DNA of 20,000 bases from Symbiodinium natans (Eukaryota; Sar; Dinophyceae; Suessiales; Symbiodiniaceae). The notes under the pieces are model-generated. The model was not told where the DNA came from and did no database searches. It saw nothing but the letters and a program-made list of their open reading frames with translations. Every line of letters begins with the position of its first letter. Positions within the stretch are counted from its first letter, which is position 1. Both the position numbers and the translations under genes were made by a program. The stretch spans positions 201,300 through 221,299 of the forward strand of contig CAJNDS010002176.1 of NCBI GenBank assembly GCA_905221605.1. The letters are read 5' to 3'. Positions 9,001 to 16,983 of this stretch are shown piece by piece.

Positions 9001-9560
9001 TATATGGGGCCCCTTATCAACCCAAATTAAGGAAAATTGTTGAAATAACCAAGCGACAAAAAAGCACCCAGCTTCTGGACATGGCCAGCTTCCCCCGAGC
9101 CTGGAAACACCCGACGCTTACATCGCGGCGCGGCGAAGCTACAATGCGACCCTTCAGAAGTTGAGAAGCCTTATCAACCCCTAGCCCGATACTCTCACAG
9201 GAACAGCAACTGCCAACTTCTCCCTTTTTTTGGCATGCAGCCGCGCTCGGAGAGCTTAACTAATGACAGCGTTTCCCTACCAACTTCTCCCTTTATCCCA
9301 AAACCCTGCTCGGAGCTCCTCACAGCTAGACACCCCGAGCTGGGAGACATCACCCCTTGAAAAAAAACCGAAAGGCTGATTATGGGGATTAGAGGGCCTA
9401 AATTATACCCGAACATTTTCTACTTTTCAACAGGGTTTAAGAGCCGCCCCACCCAGTCACACGGTGGGGCAGAGACCCTCCACGCAGACCCAGGGTTCAA
9501 GGGCTGTTTCTTTTGTCTACTCTACCGTCTTGCAACATAGCGTAGGATCATGAATAATTC
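9001..9560. other. Non-coding spacer with small repeats
   Basis: No gene is recognisable. A diverged direct repeat lies at about 9212-9256 and 9280-9324: both carry CCAACTTCTCCCTTT followed some 20 bases later by GCTCGGAG. A perfect 8-bp stem (GCCCCACC with GGTGGGGC) with a 9-base loop lies at 9446-9470. Confidence 0.6.
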
Positions 9561-9720
9561 TATACATATATATATACATATATATATATACATATATATA
9601 TATACATAGATATACACATATAGATACATATTATATATATATATATTTATAGACATATATATATATACAACATGTATATATTTATAGATATAAGTTTAAG
9701 TATACGTACATGATTGTAAG
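9561..9720. repeat. AT-rich TA/ATAC microsatellite
   Basis: About 160 bases of TA dinucleotides with interspersed C and G, much more AT-rich than the surroundings. It could extrude as a cruciform or melt easily. Confidence 0.9.
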
Positions 9721-9832
9721 TTCTTATCCGACATAGAATTCGAAGCCCCTGCGGCCGAGGTGGCGCTTGCAGTCTGCGGCGCCTACGCTTTGACCTTCGC
9801 CGGGGTTTCAGAGCTGCCAGGGCTCTGTGGGT

Positions 9833-9886
9833 CCCTAAACCCTAAACCCTAAACCCTAAACCCTAAACCCTAAACCCTAAACCCTA
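9833..9886 (-). repeat. Interstitial telomere repeat (CCCTAAA)7
   Basis: Almost eight perfect CCCTAAA units. Only about 27 bases further a degenerate TTTAGGG/TTTGGGG tract (9913-9940) runs in the opposite orientation, giving an inverted pair. Confidence 0.95.
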
Positions 9887-9990
9887 GGGGGAGGTAGGGA
9901 ATGCAGTCACTTGGGTTTAGGGTTTGGGGTTCGGGGTGGGTTTTGGCCTTGACTCCAAATGACTCCACACTCTAAGGGAGGTTACCTGGT

Positions 9991-10009
9991 CCCTAAACCC
10001 TAAACCCTA
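9991..10009 (-). repeat. Short telomere repeat (CCCTAAA)
   Basis: Less than three CCCTAAA units, directly beside the foldback element at 10027. Confidence 0.8.
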
Positions 10010-10026
10010 CGGTCCCTTGCCTTCTT

Positions 10027-10131
10027 CCCCCTGGTTCTTAGTAGGGAATGAGGGAATGAGGGTCCTACATAATCCCTTAAACGGTATGTATAAGCCCCTA
10101 ACTCCCCCATTCCCTACTAAGAACCAGGGGG
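10027..10131. mobile_element. 105-bp foldback (MITE-like) element, single copy
   Basis: The ends are inverted repeats of about 28 bases: the left arm starts CCCCCTGGTTCTTAGTAGGG and the right arm (about 10103-10131) is its near-perfect reverse complement. Between the arms are about 50 bases without coding capacity. TCTT stands immediately left (10023-10026) and right (10132-10135), a possible 4-bp target duplication. No transposase is present, so movement would depend on a protein coded elsewhere. Confidence 0.7.
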
Positions 10132-10287
10132 TCTTTAAACGGTTCTGAAGTATGGGAGAGAAGGGTTCCCCCATCCAGGGCCAACATTGAGGGACCATGA
10201 AACTACCCTGGGGGATGGGAGTCAGTCACGTGGAGCCCGGGTGACGATGGAAGACTTTGATGAGGCTGACGCCTAGAGGTATCCAGG

Positions 10288-10329
10288 CCTAAACCCTAAA
10301 CCCTAAACCCTACACCCCAAACCCTAAAC
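10288..10329 (-). repeat. Interstitial telomere repeat (CCCTAAA)
   Basis: About six units, with CCCTACA and CCCCAAA variants. Confidence 0.9.
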
Positions 10330-10494
10330 TTCATGGGGGTCTGCATTGGTCTAACTTGCTGCAGCTGCAGTTAGCTCGTATAGCTTCCTGGTTTACAAAA
10401 CGCCTTAGCGAGTCCCTCAAGGCTTCTTGAGCATCTGCTCGGCATTTCTCTTGGCAAGATCGTGGTGTGTGTTGCAGTCATCTATATCTGTAGA
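10330..10494. other. Spacer, no supported gene
   Basis: Unique sequence between a telomere tract and a foldback element; nothing recognisable. Confidence 0.5.
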
Positions 10495-10602
10495 TGGGCG
10501 TTTCCAAAAGTAGGGGTACCCCTAACATACCCCAAATAGTATCATCCTTATTATTGGAACCCACCCGCCCAAAAGGGTACCCCCTATGTTTGCAAAGCCC
10601 CA
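10495..10602. mobile_element. Foldback element, TGGGGGTTTCC family (diverged)
   Basis: 108 bp. The left end TGGGCGTTTCCAAAAGTAGG is mirrored by the right end, whose reverse complement reads TGGGGCTTTGCAAACATAGG. Both arms continue into GGGGTACC or GGGGGTACC. The dinucleotide GA flanks both sides (10493-10494 and 10603-10604). It shares ends and the GGTACC box with the members at 14599, 16221, 17657 and 18659. Confidence 0.65.
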
Positions 10603-10723
10603 GATACTTTTCAGAGTACAAATCAAATACCCCTAATGTACCCTCAACCCTAAAGATACTTTTTCAGAGTAGAAAGCACATATACCCTAAACCCTAGAGA
10701 TACTTTTTTTCAGAGTAGAAAGC
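10602..10723 (+). repeat. Triplicated motif mixed with telomere-like units
   Basis: AGATACTTTTCAGAGTA occurs three times, at 10602-10618, 10654-10671 and 10698-10717, with a T-run that grows from 4 to 5 to 7. The last two copies continue with GAAAGC. The spacers hold CCCTAA and ACCCTAAACCCTA pieces. Confidence 0.85.
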
Positions 10724-10820
10724 GACTACCTAGGGGTCATTGATCATACGTTCAAGAGTCGCGGCTTTGCTCAGGTCCCTGCCAAGGTCCTCACCAAAAT
10801 CAACGCCACCGCCTCAGCTT

Positions 10821-10959
10821 ACCCTAAACCCTGAAAACTGAACCCTGAACCCTGAACCCTAAACCCTAAACCCGAAACCCTAAACCCTAAACCCTAAACC
10901 CTAAACCCTAAACCCTAAACCCTGAACCCTAAACCCTAACCCTAAACTCTAAACCCTAC
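10821..10959 (-). repeat. Long degenerate telomere-repeat tract
   Basis: About 139 bases of CCCTAAA mixed with CCCTGAA, CCCGAAA and CCTAACC variants. The central part (about 10870-10925) is pure. Confidence 0.95.
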
Positions 10960-11177
10960 CATTGAACGCCTTGCCCTTCAGAGGCTGAGATGTCAAAGGG
11001 ATGCCGGCAGGGTGTACGGGTTTAGGGATTGGGGTGCTCGGCCCCTCCATATTGCGCAACAAAACGCGCCTTACTTTCAGAACTGCAGGTTTGCCACTGC
11101 GGCTGTGGGCCTAAAAGCCCCAAAGGCCCAAATCGCACAATGCTGAGGGGGCACCATGGGGAGCAACCTTCGCACAT

Positions 11178-11240
11178 ATCTCTCTCTCTCTCTCTCCCTC
11201 TGTCCCTCGTCTCTCCCTCCGTCTCTTCTTCTGCTTCCGT
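11178..11240 (+). repeat. TC-rich microsatellite
   Basis: Starts as (TC)n and decays into CTCC/CTTC pyrimidine repeats. Confidence 0.85.
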
Positions 11241-11297
11241 CCACAGAGAGATTTGCTGGAAAGCAGACAGGGCCCGGACCCGAGACACGCGAGCCAC

Positions 11298-11369
11298 CCC
11301 CCCCAAACACCCCCAAACACCCCCAAACACCCCTAAATTAAACACCCCTACACACCCTAAACCCTAAAC
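11298..11369 (-). repeat. CCCCCAAACA repeats passing into CCCTAAA
   Basis: Three and a half copies of a 10-base CCCCCAAACA unit (11300-11333) are followed by short CCCTAAA units (11354-11369). The two look like related C-rich repeats at different stages of change. Confidence 0.85.
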
Positions 11370-11399
11370 TTGAGGGTGCTTGGACTCCCTCGGACTCTA

Positions 11400-11503
11400 C
11401 CTTAAGAACCCCAAAACCTACTTTTTTGTAGGTTGCCTAAGAATTTTGTAAGAGGGTTTAGAAGAAGAACCTACAAAAACGTAGGTTTTGGGGGTTCTTG
11501 AGG
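11400..11503. mobile_element. 104-bp foldback (MITE-like) element, single copy
   Basis: The left arm starts CCTTAAGAACCCCAAAACCT and continues through a T-run into GTAGGTT. The right arm (about 11468-11503) is its reverse complement apart from one inserted base and a few mismatches, so about 33 bases pair. No clear target-site duplication is visible. The interior has no coding capacity. Confidence 0.7.
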
Positions 11504-11634
11504 CACCAGGCTTTGGCAGCTTCTTTTCAGGAACCCGGCTCCGAGAAGGAGTGTTCCCCTTGCCTGAGGTGATGTCGAATCTCGTGTTTATTGCTAGCAC
11601 ATTTATGCCGGGGGCCCCAGGAAGGGTCGGGAAC

Positions 11635-11699
11635 TAGGGTTTAGGGTTTAGGGGTTTAGGGTTTAGGGGGTTTGGGGTTTGGGGTTTGGGGTTTAGGGT
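11635..11699 (+). repeat. Interstitial telomere repeat with TTTGGGG block
   Basis: TTTAGGG and TTTAGGGG units give way to three TTTGGGG units and end in TTTAGGG. Confidence 0.93.
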
Positions 11700-11870
11700 G
11701 GCTGTCCAGCAAGGACATGTAGAAATCAGTGAGGTCTGGACTCAGGTGACTGGTGGTCCCTGCCGGTTCTTTTAGCTTCCTGGGACTTTTTTCGTCCTCC
11801 AAGGGCAGAGTTGATCCGACATGTCATGCCCACTTTCAAGCAACCGATGGCGGAGTAGGAGGGCGCACTT

Positions 11871-11945
11871 ACCCTAAACCCTAAACCCTAAACCCTAAAA
11901 CCCTAAAACCCTAAAACCCTCAAACCCTAAAACCCTAAAACCCCC
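11871..11945 (-). repeat. Telomere repeat with 8-base CCCTAAAA block
   Basis: Three CCCTAAA units are followed by about six CCCTAAAA units, one of them changed to CCCTCAAA. The added A is shared by neighbouring units, showing local spread of a variant. Confidence 0.93.
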
Positions 11946-11997
11946 TCAGACCTTGGCTGCAGGGGAAGCACTCGAACTCAAGGGATGAAGGCTCGTA

Positions 11998-12091
11998 CCC
12001 CTAAGCTTGTACCCCCGAAGGTTCTCCTTGTTATACTGCGAGTATGGCCCTTAAAAGAGTCCCCAAAAACCCAAGGGTACAACCTTAAGGG
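11998..12091. mobile_element. Possible degenerate foldback element
   Basis: CCCTAAGCTTGTACCC (11998-12013) and GGGTACAACCTTAAGGG (12075-12091) are inverted repeats with an added base and one mismatch. Size (94 bp) and lack of coding content match the other small foldback elements here. No flanking duplication is evident. Confidence 0.4.
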
Positions 12092-12243
12092 TCCAAGGTA
12101 GAACCCCTAGACAAACAAAGCTTCGCAGGAATCTGTAGCCATCCACAGCCTTTGTTCCGTCTCTTGCACAACCGAGGTTCATAGTGACTGGCCTGATGCT
12201 GCCACAGAAGGCCGTGCCGCCGCTAGTTGCTAGTTGGAAGAAT

Positions 12244-12262
12244 TGGGGGTTTCCGAAATTAG
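12244..12262 (+). mobile_element. Solo end of the TGGGGGTTTCC foldback family
   Basis: TGGGGGTTTCCGAAATTAG matches the consensus end of the family exactly, but the sequence after it is unrelated and no matching opposite end follows. It looks like a truncated copy. Confidence 0.55.
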
Positions 12263-12331
12263 CTCGCGCTGCGCAGCTTGATCGCGTGACGGCTCTGTTT
12301 CAACAGGAGTGAGGCGGCGATCCAAGGAAAT

Positions 12332-12424
12332 GGGGTGTAGGGTTTGGGGGTTTTAAGGTTTAGGGTTTAGGCTTAAGGGTTTTAGGGTTTAGGGTTTTAG
12401 GGTTAGGGTTTTAGGGTTTCGGGT
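12332..12424 (+). repeat. Degenerate telomere-repeat tract (TTTAGGG)
   Basis: Units vary between TTTAGGG, TTTTAGGG, TTAGGG and TTTGGGGG. Confidence 0.9.
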
Positions 12425-12579
12425 GTTTTTCTCCACTCTTTCGCCCACATTGTCCGTCTCGGCGCTCCCAAGCACTGGAGGCACCTCCCTCGGAGGTCGA
12501 AGTGGTGCGACCGCCAGGGACTTAGACTTTGGCACCAATCCTCTGGGCACCGGTCTTCATGGATCTCACTGCGCCCGGC

Positions 12580-12686
12580 TTAGGGTTTAGGGTTTAGGGT
12601 TAGGGTTTAGGGTTTAGGGTTTAGGGTTTAGGGTTTAGGGTTTAGGGTTTAGGGTTTAGGGTTTAGGGTTTAGGGTTTAGGGTTTA
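12580..12686 (+). repeat. Longest pure telomere-repeat tract, about 15 units
   Basis: 107 bases of TTTAGGG broken only by one TTAGGG unit near 12600. Its purity suggests that it is younger than the degenerate tracts. Confidence 0.97.
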
Positions 12687-13162
12687 AAGAGAGAGGGAGA
12701 GGCCGACAAAGCAGCCCTCCCCCAGTTCACCCTCCCACGGTTCAAACACTAAGCTGGTTCACCCTCCCACGGTTCAAACACTAAGCTGCAGTGTTCGGGG
12801 ATTTGTGCTCTGTCATGAGGGGAAGGGGTTGTCTCAGCATCATGGAATATCAGGGCTCCTTTCCCGACAGCTGCGCATAGTTCCCTAGAAACGTGTATCT
12901 ACTCTTCACCCTCACAGGGTTCCCCAACAGGATCCCTCCAGAGTTGATCAGAGGAGATCGGAGGCTCCAAGTAAGGTCGATGTCGATGGACTCAGCTTCC
13001 CAGACTCACCTCCCAAAACGTGCTATGTTGCATGCATTCCAGACAGCAACATGGAATGCATTCGGAACTCCGCGAAAGCCGGACGAATGTACGTGAAATC
13101 CTGGTGCAGCAGCTCCCCAAAGAAACTGTACGCCACCTTGCAGTAGCTTGGTGGGAACAATG
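12687..13162. other. Unique sequence, no supported gene
   Basis: Apart from the 32-bp duplication at 12725-12788, nothing is recognisable. A short open frame at 12893-13096 has no features I can interpret. Confidence 0.5.
12725..12788 (+). repeat. Perfect 32-bp tandem duplication
   Basis: Two identical 32-base units (12725-12756 and 12757-12788), each starting GTTCACCCTCCCACGG and ending CACTAAGCTG. Confidence 0.95.
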
Positions 13163-13289
13163 AGCACAAGTTGGGATGTTCTCCCTGATACTAGCAGTCC
13201 TGAATAAGGATTACAGCACCCCCCCCCCCCGCCGATTATAATCCCTATTAAGGGCTGTTCGTGTAAGGGTGAACATCCCAAAACACAAG
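13163..13289. mobile_element. Foldback element, TTGGGATGTTC family, copy A with 8-bp duplication
   Basis: The element proper is 13171-13281 (111 bp). It starts TTGGGATGTTCTCCCTGATA and ends in TGAACATCCCAA. The arms pair over about 40 bases, including AGTCCT and AATAAGGATTA near the middle with their complements on the right. Flanks AGCACAAG (13163-13170) and AACACAAG (13282-13289) agree in 7 of 8 bases, which looks like a target-site duplication. A C-run sits in the loop. There is no coding capacity. Confidence 0.8.
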
Positions 13290-13480
13290 CTTCAAGTTGG
13301 CTGTCTTCTCGCCATGCGTGCCACACCCAAGGATCAAGGCGAAATGTTGCCACATGGGCTCAGTTCTCTCAAGACCGTGCTGTTATATGGCCCTACCACG
13401 CATACATTCTTACTCGGGCGCTCGTTCTACGTAGAAGAACAGGTGTCCAGAAACCAAGAAACCCCAAGTTCCCTAAAACT

Positions 13481-13481
<1 letters not shown>

Positions 13482-13513
<32 letters not shown>

Positions 13514-13614
13514 AGAAAAAAAAGAAACAAAAACCCCCCCCCCCCCCCCCAAAAAAACAAAAGACAACCCCCCCCCCCCCCCCAAAGAAAAACAAAAGAA
13601 ACAAAACCCCCCCC
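13482..13614. repeat. Poly-C runs alternating with A-rich AAAGAAAA pieces
   Basis: C-runs of about 30, 17, 16 and 8 bases (13482-13511, 13534-13550, 13568-13583, 13607-13614) are separated by A-rich pieces such as CAAAGAAAAA. The opposite strand is G-run rich and could form quadruplexes. Exact run lengths in such DNA are prone to sequencing error. Open frames across it are artefacts of composition. Confidence 0.9.
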
Positions 13615-13620
13615 TCCCAA

Positions 13621-14366
13621 AGAAAAACAAAAAAAGCAATAACACATGGGAATCTAAGGCGTGGGCTGCTGGCAGCCGCCGGAATCCTCATCTTCAGTCC
13701 TGCAGGACACCGGGTTTAGAATGTTCTGGCTGTGTCATCCTGTATGGTCCTCTGCGTCAGGCAGCTAAGTCATGGCGTTCTGGGAAAGGGGCGGCGCCTT
13801 TTGAACGGAGCCGGAGCGGGTTGACTTGAACTTGAAGGGCTCGCTGGGATGGAGACGCACCCAACTTTCCTGAGACTTGTGAACAAGACAACAAGACTTC
13901 AGCCTCTCGGAGCCTGGAACGTTGAGATATGTTGAGGCGGGTTGAGTCGGGTGGGGTGTGGCGATGGTTCGTCCCGAAGCTGTGGCGGAAGTGACGGCTG
14001 ATCTTGGGAGGTTGGGAGGTCCGTTTTTTTTTTCGATCTCCCCTTTTTCGTGTCTTCTTCTTTCTGCTGTAATGTAGCGTGTACTGTTCACAGAAGGATT
14101 CAGCGTATGAAAGGGGCTCGTATGTAGTAATCAGTGCACATACAGTCGTACAGCTTGCTGATCCAAACCATATTGCAGGATGCTCTCGGACCTCGGATGG
14201 GCCGGTTTCAAATATGCCAGCATGGGACCCCCTGAAGCGCTAGATTCTCCATCCCGGTCATGCAAGGGCACTCCTTCTACCCGCGGATCATCCAGCAAAT
14301 GGAGGACCGGGTCCGTGCTGGTTTGGGAGGAGTCATTAGATCGAGACTTGGAGCGCGCGCTTGAGG
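13621..14366. other. Unique sequence, no supported gene
   Basis: About 750 bases with ordinary composition. I see no recognisable protein, RNA or repeat. Open frames here are short and uninformative. Confidence 0.5.
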
Positions 14367-14482
14367 GCTTGCTCTTGGGATGTTCCCCCTTATACTAACA
14401 AGTCCTTAAAAAGGATAACCGTGGGTTACTATACTCCCTAGTAAGGACTGTCAGTAGAAGGGGGAACATCCCAAGTTTGCTC
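14367..14482. mobile_element. Foldback element, TTGGGATGTTC family, copy B with 8-bp duplication
   Basis: The element proper is 14375-14474 (100 bp). It starts TTGGGATGTTCCCCCTTATA and ends GGGGGAACATCCCAA. The arms pair over about 30 bases, with AGTCCTTA on the left answered by TAAGGACT on the right. Flanks GCTTGCTC (14367-14374) and GTTTGCTC (14475-14482) agree in 7 of 8 bases. End sequence, size and 8-bp flanks match copy A at 13171-13281, so the two define a family. Confidence 0.85.
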
Positions 14483-14598
14483 CGTCAAATCTTCCCCTGA
14501 AGGATGCAAGCTTGCCTGTCCTGTTTGCACCAGTTGGCTTCGGAAAGGAGGTTCATGCTTTCAACCCTGAATTCCCAGCCGCTACTGGCACTGCAACA

Positions 14599-14746
14599 TG
14601 GGGGTTTCCGATACTAGAGGCACCTTATTGGGGTCCAAAAACTATAAGGGGATCCTACCATTTGGGGGTTTAGTAGTGGTTCCTGCTCAGCCCGACAGTA
14701 TGATGGGGGGTTTAGATTGGGGGTCCCCTATCTTCGGAAACCCACA
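14599..14746 (+). mobile_element. Foldback element, TGGGGGTTTCC family, 148 bp
   Basis: Left end TGGGGGTTTCCGATACTAGA; right end, read in reverse complement, TGTGGGTTTCCGAAGATAGG. The left half holds the family core ACCTTATTGGGGTCC followed by TATAAGGGGATCC. The right half is longer than in other members. CA flanks both sides (14597-14598 and 14747-14748). Confidence 0.75.
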
Positions 14747-14785
14747 CATCAAGCGCCAGAGCACCCCCCCAAATTGCCAAGGTTT

Positions 14786-14895
14786 ACCCTAAACCCTAAA
14801 CCCTAAACCCAAAACCCTAAACCCTAAACCCTAAACCTTAAACCCTAAGCCCTAAACCCTAAACCCTATACCCCAAACCCTAAACCCTAAACCCT
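14786..14895 (-). repeat. Interstitial telomere repeat (CCCTAAA)
   Basis: About 15 units with scattered variants (CCTTAAA, CCCAAAA, CCCTATA, CCCCAAA). It begins 40 bases after a foldback element. Confidence 0.95.
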
Positions 14896-15005
14896 GTTCC
14901 CCGGATCCCAGAGCAGGAGCCGCAGAAGTTTTCCAGCTGCATCAAGTGGGCATCTCCGGCCATGTTTTTAATTTTGGCCTTGTGAGTTCTTGCGTAGGTC
15001 TTGGG

Positions 15006-15115
15006 CTTAGGGTTCAGGGTTTAGGGTTTAGGGTTTGGGGTTTGGGGTTTGGGGTTTGGGGTTTGGGTGTAGGGTGTAGGGTGTAGGGTGTAGGGTGTAG
15101 GGTGTAGGGTTGAGG
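15006..15115 (+). repeat. Telomere-like tract made of homogeneous variant blocks
   Basis: A few TTTAGGG units are followed by about five TTTGGGG units and then six TGTAGGG units. Each variant forms its own block rather than being mixed. Confidence 0.95.
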
Positions 15116-15229
15116 GGAGGGCGGTTTCTGTGTTCCTGCGCGTTCCGGACGGTTTGGGGGGCCTTGAGCCCCCTTTGTGCTGGATGGCGCCCTTGTGGTG
15201 TCCATCATGGTCTACGATGGGAGCAAAGC

Positions 15230-15340
15230 CCCAACCCTAAACCCTAAAGCCCCAAAACCCTAAAAAACCCTCAAAACCCCCCAAATTCCAAAATCCTAAA
15301 ACCCTATAAAGCCCTAAAGCAACCCCCAAACCCCAAACTC
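15230..15340 (-). repeat. Decayed telomere-repeat tract
   Basis: CCCTAAA-like units with many changes and indels (CCCCAAAA, CCCTAAAAAA, CCCTATAAAG), apparently old. Confidence 0.85.
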
Positions 15341-15661
15341 AGGATTCCTTGTAGGCTCCACTCGGCGCGCGGGTCTTGGGTGTGATCTTTGCACTGGTTT
15401 TTCACCACCCGCGTTGGGAAGGCGGTCATGGTCTTATGCAATCTCTATCCTTTTGCTTCGTACAATAATGTGCTTTTACTGCAATACCTGTGTTTCTGCC
15501 ATATTACGAGTATGGTGAATACGATCATGAGCAGTGCTAGGCGCATTTACAGTGTTAATTTGTAGTACTACAATGGTCTTGTGTCACTGGGCCCCGAGTG
15601 AGAGAGAACGTGCACGCGCACACTTGCTTGGGCAAACACATGCCAGGGCACCACAAGCGAA
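15341..15661. other. Unique sequence, no supported gene
   Basis: About 320 bases, locally AT-richer than its surroundings, with nothing I can identify. Confidence 0.5.
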
Positions 15662-15749
15662 GCCCTAAACCCTGAACCCTAAACCCTAAACCCTAAACCC
15701 TAAACCCTAAACCCTAAACCCTGAACCCTAAACCCTAAACCCTGAACCC
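15662..15749 (-). repeat. Interstitial telomere repeat (CCCTAAA)
   Basis: About 12 units with CCCTGAA variants at both edges and in the centre. Confidence 0.95.
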
Positions 15750-15877
15750 AGGTAAAAGCAACGCAAGCAAGGCGAGTCACTCGGGCAGAACGCCCCCGGA
15801 AAAGATGTCAGGCCTACGCCTCGGCGTGCGTCGTCTACTTGGTCATTGCGGTGCCGGGGTGCCCCCCCACCACTCGA

Positions 15878-15922
15878 GGGTTTAGGGTTTAGGGTTAGGG
15901 TTTAGGGTTTAGGGTTTAGGGG
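15878..15922 (+). repeat. Interstitial telomere repeat (TTTAGGG)
   Basis: Six units, one shortened to TTAGGG. Confidence 0.93.
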
Positions 15923-16018
15923 GACCGGGGCTGTACCCACAGGAGTGCAGAAGCACCGTGCAGTTCGGTCTTCGGGCCACCGGAATTCCTTGGTGGCTCA
16001 ATTCTACATGAAGAGGTT

Positions 16019-16107
16019 GTTTAGGGTTTGGGGTTAGGGTTTAGGGTTTCAGGTGTTGGGTTTAGGGTTTAGGGTTTAGGGTTAGGGTTAAGGGTTTAGG
16101 GCTAGGG
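16019..16107 (+). repeat. Degenerate telomere-repeat tract (TTTAGGG)
   Basis: TTTAGGG, TTAGGG, TTTGGGG and TTAAGGG units, interrupted by TTTCAGGTGTTGGG. Confidence 0.9.
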
Positions 16108-16220
16108 TCCAGAGTCTATGGGTGCCTTCAAGGGGGCCGGGTCGGAGTTGTTGGCATTGCCCTGCGGTGCATGGAAGAAAAATCGGGGCTTTGTCGGGCG
16201 GTTCGCCGCAAACTTGAATG

Positions 16221-16326
16221 TGGGGGTTTACGAAAGTAAAGGGACCCCAAATATAAAGTATCAAGTAGTAGGATTCCCTTATAATCAGGACCCCAAGAAG
16301 GCACCCCCTAATTTCGGAAACTCCCA
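16221..16326 (-). mobile_element. Foldback element, TGGGGGTTTCC family, 106 bp, reverse orientation
   Basis: On the plus strand it starts TGGGGGTTTACGAAAGTAAA and ends CTAATTTCGGAAACTCCCA. Read on the minus strand, its left half matches the 14599 member: TTTCCGAAATTAGGGGGTGCC, then CTTGGGGTCC, then TATAAGGGAATCCTAC. TG flanks both sides (16219-16220 and 16327-16328). The open frames across it have no recognisable content. Confidence 0.8.
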
Positions 16327-16462
16327 TGTGGCAAGCGCGCGTTGAGGTACTACCTCTTCGGCAGAGCTGCGCAGCCTTCCGCTGTTCGAAACATAGGCCA
16401 TGGGCCGGGCCATCTTCGAGTCGGTTCAGAGTGGCTTGACGCTGCTTCAACCCATTTACCAA

Positions 16463-16527
16463 AACCCCTAAACCCTAAACCCGGACCCTAAACCCTAAAC
16501 CCTAAACCCCACTTACACCCTAAACCA
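16463..16527 (-). repeat. Interstitial telomere repeat (CCCTAAA)
   Basis: Two short blocks of CCCTAAA broken by CCCGGA and CCCCACTTACA. Confidence 0.88.
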
Positions 16528-16665
16528 GCGCTTCAGTGCACGAAGGGCCTATAATTGGCCCAAACCATACGCTGACATGCAAGGAGCCGATCGTCAGCTG
16601 GTGCCTCTCCCGGACCTGTGGTGGCCTTCTCAACTTCTCGCGCTTGCTGCGCTGTAGCTCAGGTT

Positions 16666-16692
16666 GTAGGGTTTAGGGTTTAGGGTTTAGGG
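16666..16692 (+). repeat. Short telomere repeat (TTTAGGG)
   Basis: Three to four units. Confidence 0.9.
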
Positions 16693-16983
16693 CAATGCCG
16701 CGAATAGGTTTTGGTAAGCGTCTTCGGGTAGCTCCTTTCATAGCCAGACGGGGCTCCACCAAAGTGCCCTGGGGGCTGAAGCTGTCTCAAGCTGCCGGGA
16801 AAGGGTTTTGAGCTTTCGTTAACTGCTCCTGGATGTCGGGCACAACGCACCCTCCTAGATCCCATCCCCACTACTGACACGCCCCAAGCATCCCAAAGTC
16901 CCATCCACCCCATCAACCCCAGAGACCCTGTCAACCCAATCAACCCGAAACTCTGAACTCCAGAAAGCCCCATAAGCCCTGCA
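16693..16983. other. Unique sequence, no supported gene
   Basis: The right half (about 16855-16975) is rich in repeats of a CATCCCA/CAACCC type without clear period. No recognisable gene. Confidence 0.5.

Noticed and set aside
9741-9832. Alanine-rich coding-like stretch just left of a telomere tract
   Set aside because: Only about 30 codons, no start, stop or splice context, and no known family.
11029-11367. Open frames on both strands around 11029-11367
   Set aside because: They run through TC and CCCCCAAACA repeats, which lack stop codons in several frames.
13269-13829. 186-aa open frame with proline-rich centre
   Set aside because: It begins at the edge of a foldback element and is open only because C-runs and A-runs lack stops; no domain is recognisable.
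15014-15208. Minus-strand open frame rich in Pro-Thr-Leu repeats
   Set aside because: It is the translation of the TTTGGGG/TGTAGGG telomere-like tract.
16652-16672. Another A-box-like TAGCTCAGG
   Set aside because: It is followed at once by telomere repeats and no tRNA fold can be made.
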